DNA of 58,782 bases from DSWT01 sp049975385. Lineage in GTDB: Bacteria > Chloroflexota > Anaerolineae > B4-G1 > SLSP01. Below, in pieces: positions 24,552 through 32,875 of this stretch; position 1 is the stretch's first letter; each line of letters begins with the position of its first letter. The notes below the pieces were generated by a model. That model was given only the letters and a program-made list of their open reading frames with translations, was not told the origin of the DNA and ran no database searches. The translations under genes and the position numbers were made by a program. The DNA is taken from the NCBI GenBank assembly GCA_049975385.1, contig JBNGDO010000006.1:1-58782 (forward strand), written 5' to 3'.

Positions 24552-24604
24552 CGCGCACGCGTGCACAACCTTCGCAAGGATGATTGCGTGGTTACAATTT
24601 TCTG

Positions 24605-24633
24605 TTGCGTTTCCTCCGAGGGTGTGCTATACT
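24605..24633 (+). promoter_or_regulatory. Predicted promoter of the CHAT/STAND/C25 operon
   Basis: TTGCGT (24605-24610), 17 nt, TATACT (24628-24633), 49 nt before the CHAT-SIR2 start. No other convincing promoter is seen between here and 36704. Confidence 0.65.
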
Positions 24634-24681
24634 TTTTATAACTTTCCACACATCACCAGAGAATTGCAGCCTGGGCGGGAT

Positions 24682-26751
24682 ATGACGAATCACAATGCAG
24701 ACGTAGACCTTCAACTGCGTATTTTCCCTCGACAGGATGAAGGCTATCCGGTCGAGATTACGCTGGGACGCCACCAGGTCTTCCCGCGTGGCTATCTCGC
24801 GGCGGATGTGGCCGGCTGGACGTCCGGTGGTGACCCCGTCGCCGACGGGTTGGCCCTCCGTGAACTGCTCCTGGCCGACGCCGCCGTGCGCGAAGCGTGG
24901 ATTGAGGCCCGCGCGCAGGCCCCGCAGCGGCGAGTTCGTCTGTGGATCGACGCGGGCGCGGCGGAACTGCACGCCCTGCCGTGGGAACTGCTCCAGGACG
25001 AAGGTAAAGTCCTCTCGGCCAGCAGCGACACCCCGTTCTCCCGCTTTTTGCCGGTCAAACTGCCCTGGCGCGGCGCGCTGGAAGGGCGTAGGATTCGTGT
25101 CCTTGCGGCGATTTCCAATCCCGATGATCTCGAAGCCGTTCACGGGCTGTCGGCGCTTACCGTGGCGGAGGAACGGGCGGCGCTCGACGCAGTCGGCGCG
25201 GGCGCGGCGGGGGCGGGCAGCGACGGCTACACGCTTGACCTTACCTACCTAGAACCGCCCATCACACTGGAACGGCTGGAAGCCGCGTTGCGCGCGGGCT
25301 TGGAAGCGGACGCTGCTTACGCCGCCCTGCATTACGTGGGTCACGGCGCGTACAACGCGCGCCAGCAACAGGCTGTACTCTACCTGCAAGATGACGCGGG
25401 CCACGCCCACCTCGTCTCCGATGATGCGCTGGTCTCGATGCTGGCGCGGCAGGACACGCGCCCGCAGTTGGTCTTCCTGGCGGCGTGCCAGAGCGCGACC
25501 CGTAGTACCGCCGACGCTTTTCTTGGCCTGGGGCCGAAGCTCGTCGCCGTGGGCGTCCCGGCCGTCGTGGCGATGCAGGATTTCGTCAGCATCGAATCGG
25601 CACGCAAGCTCAACGGCGTGTTCTACGGACGTCTGGCGCAGCACGGACAGGTGGATCGCGCCCTCAATGAGGCGCGTAGCACCTTGCTGACCGCCGGACG
25701 GCCCGACGCCGCCGTGCCGGTGCTCCTCACCCGCCTGGAATCCGGCCAACTGTGGGGCGCCGAGGCCGACGCGCGCGGTGAAATGCTCGGCGACCGCAAC
25801 CCACGTGTCTTCTGGACCGGTTTAGCCAGGTACATCCAGACCGGCAAGTGCACGCCCATTATCGGGCCGCGCGCGCGGGTGCAATGGTTGCCCGACCCCG
25901 CCGACATCGCCCGCGCCTGGGCTGCCGAGTACGGCTATCCCTTTTCCGATAAAACCAACCCAGTCGGCCTGGCGCAATATCTGGCGGTGAGCCAGGGCGA
26001 GGATTTCCCGCGCTATGAGCTGTTGGAGGCGATGAAGACACTGTTCGAGCAGCGCGTGCCGGAACCGCTGCGCGCCGGATTGCGGTATGATGACCTGACG
26101 GAACTGGTTCACATAATCGGCTGGCAGACCTTGACCGCCGGTAGCCCCAACGACGTTCACGCAGCGCTGGCGAGCCTGAATCTACCGCTTTATCTGACGA
26201 CGAACGTGGATAATTTCATGACCGAAGCGCTCGAGGCTCAGGGCAAGCATCCTGTGCGCGAAATCTGCCGTTGGAATGAAACGCTCGATGGACTGCCTTC
26301 GATCTTCGACGACGATCCCAACTACACGCCGACGCCGGAACGACCGCTGGTCTACCACCTGTTCGGCAATGAGCAGGAAGTCGCGTCGATGGTGCTCACC
26401 GAAGATGCGCATCTCGAATTTACCGTCAACATCGCCGCGGATATGAATCGCATCCACCCCTGTATCTGGGCTGCGTTGGCCAACAGTTCGCTCATGTTCC
26501 TGGGCTACCGGCTCAAGGATTGGGGATTCCGCGTGTTGCTGCGCGGATTACTCGCGCCGCAACAACAGCGCCGCCGCTTCAAGCATGTGGGGGTGCAGCT
26601 CGAACCGGAGGATGTGAAAGACGATGATCTACCGGCCGTCCACGAATTTATGCGCAGCTACTTCCAGGGGAACGACATCAACGTGTACGTGGGCACGGTG
26701 TTGCAGTTTGTGGCCGAACTACGGGAATATTGGGAGGCGGCGAACCGGTGA
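24682..26751 (+). CDS. CHAT caspase-like protease fused to a SIR2-like domain
   Basis: A 689-aa soluble protein, first of a seven-gene operon. Residues 1-350 form a CHAT domain (clan CD, caspase fold): the catalytic pair is H221 (YVGHGAY) and C269 (FLAACQSATR), both intact. Residues about 375-689 form a SIR2_2-like domain: the NAD-site Asn is present (YLTTNVDNF, N508), as is the catalytic-type His (VYHLFGN, H559), followed by the family's ending ALANSSLMFLGYRLKDWGFRVL. The usual glycine loop GAG(A/I)S reads IIGPRARV (residues 393-400), so NAD binding may be altered. ATG 24682 follows GGGCGGGAT. CHAT proteins cleave partner proteins and SIR2 domains in defence systems consume NAD; either could be the effector activity here. 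The STAND gene overlaps its stop. Confidence 0.88.
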   Translation: MTNHNADVDLQLRIFPRQDEGYPVEITLGRHQVFPRGYLAADVAGWTSGGDPVADGLALRELLLADAAVREAWIEARAQAPQRRVRLWIDAGAAELHALPWELLQDEGKVLSASSDTPFSRFLPVKLPWRGALEGRRIRVLAAISNPDDLEAVHGLSALTVAEERAALDAVGAGAAGAGSDGYTLDLTYLEPPITLERLEAALRAGLEADAAYAALHYVGHGAYNARQQQAVLYLQDDAGHAHLVSDDALVSMLARQDTRPQLVFLAACQSATRSTADAFLGLGPKLVAVGVPAVVAMQDFVSIESARKLNGVFYGRLAQHGQVDRALNEARSTLLTAGRPDAAVPVLLTRLESGQLWGAEADARGEMLGDRNPRVFWTGLARYIQTGKCTPIIGPRARVQWLPDPADIARAWAAEYGYPFSDKTNPVGLAQYLAVSQGEDFPRYELLEAMKTLFEQRVPEPLRAGLRYDDLTELVHIIGWQTLTAGSPNDVHAALASLNLPLYLTTNVDNFMTEALEAQGKHPVREICRWNETLDGLPSIFDDDPNYTPTPERPLVYHLFGNEQEVASMVLTEDAHLEFTVNIAADMNRIHPCIWAALANSSLMFLGYRLKDWGFRVLLRGLLAPQQQRRRFKHVGVQLEPEDVKDDDLPAVHEFMRSYFQGNDINVYVGTVLQFVAELREYWEAANR

Positions 26752-29700
26752 AGAACACTCCCTATGTCGGTCCGCGCCCTTACGAACGCGGGGATCAGAG
26801 CAAATTCTACGGCCGCAACCGGGAGGCGCGAGACTTGCTCGCGATGTTGCTGGCCGAGCGCGCCGTCCTCTTCTATGCCAAGTCTGGCGCGGGCAAAACC
26901 TCTCTGCTCAATGCACAGGTGATCCCGGCGCTGGAAGACGAAGGCTTCCGCGTGTTGCCCGTGGCGCGCGTCAGCAGCGATCCGCCTCCCGGCGTTTTGC
27001 ACGACGCGGTGGGCAACGCCTTCGTGTGCAGCGTGCTGATGTCGCTGGCGGGCGAGACTGTGACGCCGGAACGCCTCCACGGCCACACGCTGACCTCATT
27101 CTTGCAGGCGCTCTACCAACGTCCCGATACCGAAGGCGAAGGGGATGCGCCCTTCCTCCTTATCGTCGATCAGTTCGAAGAGCTGTTCACCACCCACCGC
27201 GACCGCTGGCAAGACGCCGAGGGCTTCTTCATCCAGGTGCGCGACGCGTTGGATGCGTTACCCGGCATGGGCATCCTCTTTGCGATGCGCGAGGATTACC
27301 TGGCAGAACTCGATCCTTTTCTGACGTTGTTGCCCAAACGGATGCGCGCGCGCTTCCGCATGGAACTGCTTGGCCCGGAGGGCGCTTTGGAGGCGATTGT
27401 CCAGCCTGCGTTGTCCCAGGGCATCGGCTTCGATGATGGCGTGGCCGAGCGCATGGTGGATGATCTCCGCCGCATCCGCGTGCAGCGCGGGCCGGGCGAC
27501 GCAAGCTCCGAGGCGACCACAATCGGCCCGTTTGTGGAGCCGGTGCAATTGCAGGTGGTGTGCAGCCGTCTGTGGGAGAATCTGCCGGATCAAGAGGATC
27601 AAACCATCCAGTGGGCCGAAGTGGAAGCGTATGGGCACATCGACCAGGCGCTCATCGACTTCTACCGCAGCGCGTTGGACGCTGCGCAGGAGCAAACCGG
27701 CGTCAGCCAGAAACAGGTGCGCCGCTGGTTTGGCAACGAACTGATCACGCCGGTGCAGACGCGCGGTCTGGTGCTACGCGGCCCGGAGACGACCGGCACG
27801 CTGCCTAATCCCGCCGTTGACGTGTTGAGCCGCCACTACATTATCCGCTCTGAAGTGCGGGCGGGTGCGCGCTGGTACGAGCTGGCCCACGACCGGCTGA
27901 TCGCGCCGATCCTCAGCTCCAACCAGCAGTGGGAGGCCAAGCGCCAGACGCCACTGCGCATCACGGCTAAGACCTGGCAGATGACGAAAGAGGCGGGTTT
28001 GCTCTTCCGCGGTGCGGCGCTGGAGGAGGCCCTGCAGTGGGTGGAAGCACATCCCCTCGATGCCGAACTCTACGAGCGCAACTTCCTCGAGGCCAGCCGG
28101 TTGGCGCAACAGGCGGACCGGCGGCGGCGGAACTTGCAGATTATCGCAGCAGTGCTCGGTGTTGTCGTCCTGGCGCTGATCACGTTCCTGGCGTGGAGCG
28201 CAGAACGCAACCGCATGGTGGCGCGCTCCCGCGAGGCCGCGGCGGATGCGCTGGCTTATTCGATGGAGAACGACCAGATCAACAGTATTCTCCAGGCGCG
28301 CAAGGGCGTGCTGCTCGGCGACCCCACCTACCGCGACGCTGCGACGCCGTTGTGGCGCCCCCTGCTCGGCGAGATCGAGACCTTGCGGGCGCAAAGCGCG
28401 CTGCGGCAGGCGATGGTGGATTTCTACCCCGCACAGATGATCGAGGGACTGCCCGGAAATCCGTACAGCGTCGTCTACAGCGCCGATGGCCGAACCCTCT
28501 ACGTAGGTAACGATGTAGGCCAGGTCCAGGTGTGGGCGCAGCAGGGCAATTGGCTGCGCCAGGCCGACGTCTACGAGACGCGGGGCGCGACCTTTTCCTT
28601 GGCACTCAGCCCTGATGGTCGCATACTGGCGGCAGGGGGGGATGACACCCACGCGAAAGTCGGCAACGTGGGTCTGCTCGATGTGACCAGTGGGCAGTGG
28701 CTGGCCTGGCTCGAAGTCCCGACGCCTAGGGGGGTGTACGACGACATCTATGCCGTTGCCTTTAGTTCGGACGGCTACTATTTGGCGACCGGCGGCGACT
28801 ACGACAGGGCGTGGCGTGACTATACTGGCGGTATGGCGGATGGCATCGTCCGCGTGTGGCAACTGGCGACGCGTGGCGACACGGTGTTGGCGTCCGCCGT
28901 GCTGACGCTCACCGAACCCACCGCGCGTGTGAAGAGCGTCGCTTTCGACCCTCGACCTCCACGCAACGTCGCACGCGCGACTTACGAACCGTATTATCTG
29001 GCGGCGGGTTCCTTCGACGGTACGGTGCGCATCTGGGCGCTCACCTCCGATGCGCCCGGCAGCGTCTCCGCGACCCTGGCCCTCACCTTGGACGGCCATA
29101 CCGGCGCAGTGAATGCCGTCGCCTATAGCCCGGTCGAGAATATCCTGGCCTCGGCTTCGAATGATAAGACGATCCGCCTCTGGGATCCACGCACCGGGCA
29201 GGAACTGCTCACGCTGACCGGCCATACCTCCGAAGTGGCAAGTATCGCTTTCAGCGCCGACGGGCACTATCTGATCTCCGGCTCGCGCGACTTGACGGTG
29301 CGCGTGTGGGATGTGAAGGCGCGCAACCCCAACGCGCTGCTCACGCTGCTTTCCGGCCCTCGGAATATAGTAACTGCGGTGGCCTTCAGCCCGGACAATC
29401 GCTTTTTGGTCGCCGGCACGCAGGACAACGCGCTGCGCGTATGGAACCAGGGTTTTGTTGCCCGGCAAGGATTGACCACGCTCAGCGGACATCAATTTCG
29501 CGTGCGGGGAGTTGCCTACAGCCCCGACGGCATACACCTGGCCTCTGCCGATGATGAAGGCTGGACGCGCATCTGGGACGTGACGACCGGTGAGCCGGTG
29601 CGCGATTTGGCCCCGGTCGGCGGGACGGTGTGGAACCTCGCCTACAGCCCGGATGGGCAATACCTGGTCACGTGCGCGGCGGATGACAACGCCTATGTCT

Positions 29701-30515
29701 GGGATCAAACGTCGTCTACGCCGGTCGCCGTGCTGCGCGGGCATGCCAAAGATGTCAATACTGCCGGATTCAGCGGCGATGGGCGTTATCTGGTGACCGG
29801 CAGCGATGATCAGAAGGGCATCCTCTGGAATACGGCTACGTGGAGTGCGGAAGCCGAATTGGTCATCCCGGGACGGGGTGCTCCCGGTTATATATATAGT
29901 GCGGCTTACAGTCCAGATGGGCGCTGGATCGCGACCGGTTACTCATCCGCTTATCACGGCGCTGCCAATGTTACGCTCTGGCAAGTTACTCCTCCCGAGG
30001 CAGAAACGCCCATTCAAGTGATGCCGGTCGTTACGTTCACCGACCACGCGGGAATCTACGTGTGGGGCCTGGCGTTCAGCCCGGATAGCCTATATCTCGC
30101 CTCTGTTGCGTGGGACGGTACGGCTCGTATCTGGAGCACCGAAACGTTGACGACAGCCTTGAAGACACCACTGCATCATACGAACGACGTCAATGTATAC
30201 AGCGTGGCGTTCAGCCCGCAGTACGCCGACGGGAATGGCTTTCTGGCGACGGGCGCGCGGGATGGGATTGTGCGGCTGTGGTATCTCGAGGACTTCCCGG
30301 AGCGTGAACCTGTCCTCATCGCTGAATTGGGCGGGCACACCGATCTCGTGTGGAGTGTCTCCTTCAGCCCGGATGGCAAACATTTGGCGAGTGGCTCGTG
30401 GGATCGCACCATTCGCCGTTACCTCGTCCCCTTCGAGGATGTGTGGGCCTTGGCGGAAGTATACGTTTCCGGTGTCCCGGAAGTGCAGGTCGAAAGTGTG
30501 GAGGAGCAACAATGA
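26748..30515 (+). CDS. STAND-type NTPase with transmembrane helix and about 14 WD40 repeats
   Basis: 1255 aa. It opens with the nSTAND1-type motif YVGPRPYERGDQSKFYGRN. Walker A is AKSGAGKTSLLN (about 45-55) and Walker B IVDQFEELFT (D141). A helical arm leads to one membrane segment (about 463-485), followed by roughly fourteen WD40 repeats (about 560-1240), enough for two seven-bladed propellers; many end in (V/I)(R/W)(I/V)W(D/N). The GTG start at 26748 overlaps the CHAT-SIR2 stop and has GGGAGGCGG (26732-26740) upstream; a TTG at 26730 is less likely. Such proteins usually sense a ligand through their repeats and oligomerise on ATP. Here the neighbours suggest that it controls the proteases of the operon; that is inference. 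Confidence 0.88.
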   Translation: MKNTPYVGPRPYERGDQSKFYGRNREARDLLAMLLAERAVLFYAKSGAGKTSLLNAQVIPALEDEGFRVLPVARVSSDPPPGVLHDAVGNAFVCSVLMSLAGETVTPERLHGHTLTSFLQALYQRPDTEGEGDAPFLLIVDQFEELFTTHRDRWQDAEGFFIQVRDALDALPGMGILFAMREDYLAELDPFLTLLPKRMRARFRMELLGPEGALEAIVQPALSQGIGFDDGVAERMVDDLRRIRVQRGPGDASSEATTIGPFVEPVQLQVVCSRLWENLPDQEDQTIQWAEVEAYGHIDQALIDFYRSALDAAQEQTGVSQKQVRRWFGNELITPVQTRGLVLRGPETTGTLPNPAVDVLSRHYIIRSEVRAGARWYELAHDRLIAPILSSNQQWEAKRQTPLRITAKTWQMTKEAGLLFRGAALEEALQWVEAHPLDAELYERNFLEASRLAQQADRRRRNLQIIAAVLGVVVLALITFLAWSAERNRMVARSREAAADALAYSMENDQINSILQARKGVLLGDPTYRDAATPLWRPLLGEIETLRAQSALRQAMVDFYPAQMIEGLPGNPYSVVYSADGRTLYVGNDVGQVQVWAQQGNWLRQADVYETRGATFSLALSPDGRILAAGGDDTHAKVGNVGLLDVTSGQWLAWLEVPTPRGVYDDIYAVAFSSDGYYLATGGDYDRAWRDYTGGMADGIVRVWQLATRGDTVLASAVLTLTEPTARVKSVAFDPRPPRNVARATYEPYYLAAGSFDGTVRIWALTSDAPGSVSATLALTLDGHTGAVNAVAYSPVENILASASNDKTIRLWDPRTGQELLTLTGHTSEVASIAFSADGHYLISGSRDLTVRVWDVKARNPNALLTLLSGPRNIVTAVAFSPDNRFLVAGTQDNALRVWNQGFVARQGLTTLSGHQFRVRGVAYSPDGIHLASADDEGWTRIWDVTTGEPVRDLAPVGGTVWNLAYSPDGQYLVTCAADDNAYVWDQTSSTPVAVLRGHAKDVNTAGFSGDGRYLVTGSDDQKGILWNTATWSAEAELVIPGRGAPGYIYSAAYSPDGRWIATGYSSAYHGAANVTLWQVTPPEAETPIQVMPVVTFTDHAGIYVWGLAFSPDSLYLASVAWDGTARIWSTETLTTALKTPLHHTNDVNVYSVAFSPQYADGNGFLATGARDGIVRLWYLEDFPEREPVLIAELGGHTDLVWSVSFSPDGKHLASGSWDRTIRRYLVPFEDVWALAEVYVSGVPEVQVESVEEQQ

Positions 30516-32791
30516 ACGAATCTAGGTCTGGAACGTCAGACATGCTGTATTTCAATGGCCTCAAGCCCGACGGCAGTTATGGTCTGCCACCCAAGACGGC
30601 TAAAGAACTGGCGGATCACATCTGGGCCGACCGGAAGCGCGAAAAGGAGCTCGCCATACAGCTCGAGCAAGCGATGAGGAACACGGACAAAGTCGTGGAG
30701 ATTGTGAAGTTCCTCACCGCGCAGAGCCTGACGCTTCTGGAGGGGGAATCCCTTTCGCGTGAAGCGTGGATTACGGCGTTGGCGCGACACCTCCTGATGA
30801 CGATTTTGGGCGAAGAGGCTGCCGGTGAGGGCAACGTCCAGGAGTTGGCGCGCAAACTGGAAGTAGAGACGCAGCAAGAGGTCGAAAAGATCGTCAAGGC
30901 GTTTCTCAAAAAAGGTTTGGGGAACCAGGAGTTGAACGAACTGCTCCTGCCACAGAAAACCGGCGACACCGATTACGTGGGGAGCTTGAAGCAGCGAGTG
31001 CAGCACGAGGGCCTGGCGATCACCAAGGAGTGGCTCAGTCCAGCGCGGGCATTGGTGCTGGAGACGACGCCTGCGGCGCGCGCTGTGTGGCTCGCACAGT
31101 TGTGCCAGCAACTCCGCGAGCTCCCGATTGAATCCCTCAGAGCGTTGCGAGAAAGCAGTAACATCATCACCGACTCGCTCAGACAATTGGTGGCGAAATT
31201 GCAGGAATCGCCCGATACCGGCAGTGATTGGCTCAGCGCGCTGCTCCACGATCTTAATCCGGCGCCACGGCTATGGAAGTCTATCACGTGGTACACTCTT
31301 GTTGGCCTGCTGGAACGTGATTTGTCGCCCATCGTGCAGGCGGATAGCGCGTTCGAGGTCGATTGGGGCGCGCTGCTCGCCGCGCTGAGAGCGTGGCTGA
31401 GTGTGGCGCTCGGCCCGACCGCGCGGATGGGCCTGGTCCCCTGGGCCGACCCGCTCAAGCTCGACCAGGCGGGGTGGGGCATCATCTTCCCCGCAACGAT
31501 GCCACCGGAACGGTTGGCGGCAATTCAGACGGCGCTGCATCCTTTGCTTACGTTGCGGGAGCAGCAGGCCGGGTCACTGTACAAAGTTTACACTGGCGGT
31601 GAGGGCTATCGTCCCCGCGAGGATGCGCGCGCGTTTCTACGACGGTATCACACCGACCCAGCGCAGCCTGCCAATCCCAAACAGACCGGCGTTCCCTACT
31701 ATCTCCTGCTCGTCGGTAGCCCGGAAGAGATCCCCTTCGAGTTCCAGTATGGCCTGGACGTGCAATATGCCGTCGGGCGCATCGACTTCGACGACATCGA
31801 GGACTATCGCACCTACGCTCGCAGCGTCGTGGCGGCGGAGGCGGATGAGCTTAGCGTGGCGCCCGACGTCGTCTTTTTCCCGGTCTCCAATCCAGGGGAC
31901 GAAGCAACGCTGCTCAGCGCGCAGCATCTCGTCACACCCGTTGCCAAACGTCTGAAAGAGCGCATCGCGGTGGCGCGTTCGGCGGATGAAACCGCCACTT
32001 TCCCTGATTGGAAAGTCACCGTTATGCCTTCAGAACAGACGACGCGCGCGAAGTTGCTGGATGTGCTAAGCCGCGATAAAGCGCCAGCCTTGCTCTTCAC
32101 CGCCACCCACGGGATGCAGTTCGACCCCGACGATCCGGCAAAGCAGCGGGCGAAACAGGGCGCATTGGTCTGCGCCGATTGGCAAGGCCCCGATGAAAAA
32201 CAGGTCCTGCCCGATTACTATCTCTCCGGCGACGTGCTGGCGGCCCACGGTGAGGCGAACCTGTTGGGCACGATCGCTTTCTTGTTCGCCTGCTACGGTG
32301 CAGGCACGCCGAAAATCGACGATTATTACCGGCAGGCATATATGGACGAGGGCGAAGTGATTGCCGAACAGCCCTTTGTTGCGGCACTGCCCAAAGCGAT
32401 GTTGAGCCTGGCACGGGGTGGGGCGCTGGCGGTCATCGGCCACATCGAGCGCGTGTGGAGCCTCTCGTATCTGGGGCCGGAGCAGCGCGTGGGCCTGGGC
32501 GAATCGCGCCGCGACGAACACCTGGCCGTCTTCGAGAGCACGGTGGATCGTTTATTGCACGGCTATCCGGTCGGCGCGGCGATGGATCATTTCGACGTCC
32601 GGTACGCGGCGCTTTCCACGGAGCTGACGGCGGCGTTCGAAGCCTTCACCGAACCCAGTGATTTTCAACTGACCGAACTGTGGACGGCCAATCACGACGC
32701 GCGTGGCTACGTCGTCATCGGCGATCCGGCGGTCCGGCTGAAGGTCGCCCCGACTGCGGCTGAGGCTGCATCACGTCAGGACTTGGCGTAA
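30512..32791 (+). CDS. C25/caspase-like cysteine protease with helical insert (first paralogue)
   Basis: 759 aa. The N-terminus has the motif YFNGLKPDGSYGLPP, shared with the next protein. Residues about 30-300 are mostly helical and charged and are absent from the paralogue. The rest (about 310-750) is a clan-CD peptidase domain resembling gingipain-type C25: PYYLLLVGSPEEIPFEFQY, candidate catalytic H533 (FTATHGMQF) and C594 (FLFACYGAGTP), then ALAVIGHIERVW and VVIGDPAVRL. ATG 30512 overlaps the WD40 gene's stop (ATGA). No signal peptide is present, so unlike gingipains it is cytoplasmic. Function within the operon is presumably proteolysis on activation; not demonstrated. Confidence 0.75.
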   Translation: MNESRSGTSDMLYFNGLKPDGSYGLPPKTAKELADHIWADRKREKELAIQLEQAMRNTDKVVEIVKFLTAQSLTLLEGESLSREAWITALARHLLMTILGEEAAGEGNVQELARKLEVETQQEVEKIVKAFLKKGLGNQELNELLLPQKTGDTDYVGSLKQRVQHEGLAITKEWLSPARALVLETTPAARAVWLAQLCQQLRELPIESLRALRESSNIITDSLRQLVAKLQESPDTGSDWLSALLHDLNPAPRLWKSITWYTLVGLLERDLSPIVQADSAFEVDWGALLAALRAWLSVALGPTARMGLVPWADPLKLDQAGWGIIFPATMPPERLAAIQTALHPLLTLREQQAGSLYKVYTGGEGYRPREDARAFLRRYHTDPAQPANPKQTGVPYYLLLVGSPEEIPFEFQYGLDVQYAVGRIDFDDIEDYRTYARSVVAAEADELSVAPDVVFFPVSNPGDEATLLSAQHLVTPVAKRLKERIAVARSADETATFPDWKVTVMPSEQTTRAKLLDVLSRDKAPALLFTATHGMQFDPDDPAKQRAKQGALVCADWQGPDEKQVLPDYYLSGDVLAAHGEANLLGTIAFLFACYGAGTPKIDDYYRQAYMDEGEVIAEQPFVAALPKAMLSLARGGALAVIGHIERVWSLSYLGPEQRVGLGESRRDEHLAVFESTVDRLLHGYPVGAAMDHFDVRYAALSTELTAAFEAFTEPSDFQLTELWTANHDARGYVVIGDPAVRLKVAPTAAEAASRQDLA

Positions 32792-32814
32792 CTTTTTACT
32801 GCTGTGCCTGCTTT

Positions 32815-32862
32815 TCGACTACCGGACTATGCGACTAATGACTGTGACTATCAGACTGCCTT
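32815..32862. repeat. Word-repeat element (GACTA words)
   Basis: Repeated GACTA/GACTG words (CGACTACCGGACTATGCGAC and onwards) in the short gap between the two protease genes, just before the Shine-Dalgarno AAAGGAG of the second. Confidence 0.55.
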
Positions 32863-32875
32863 TGAAAGGAGTGGT

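Noticed and set aside
27774..29744. 656-codon minus-strand frame opposite the WD40 repeats
   Set aside because: The plus strand has clear WD40 repeats and motifs; the reverse frame is an artefact of repetitive codon use.
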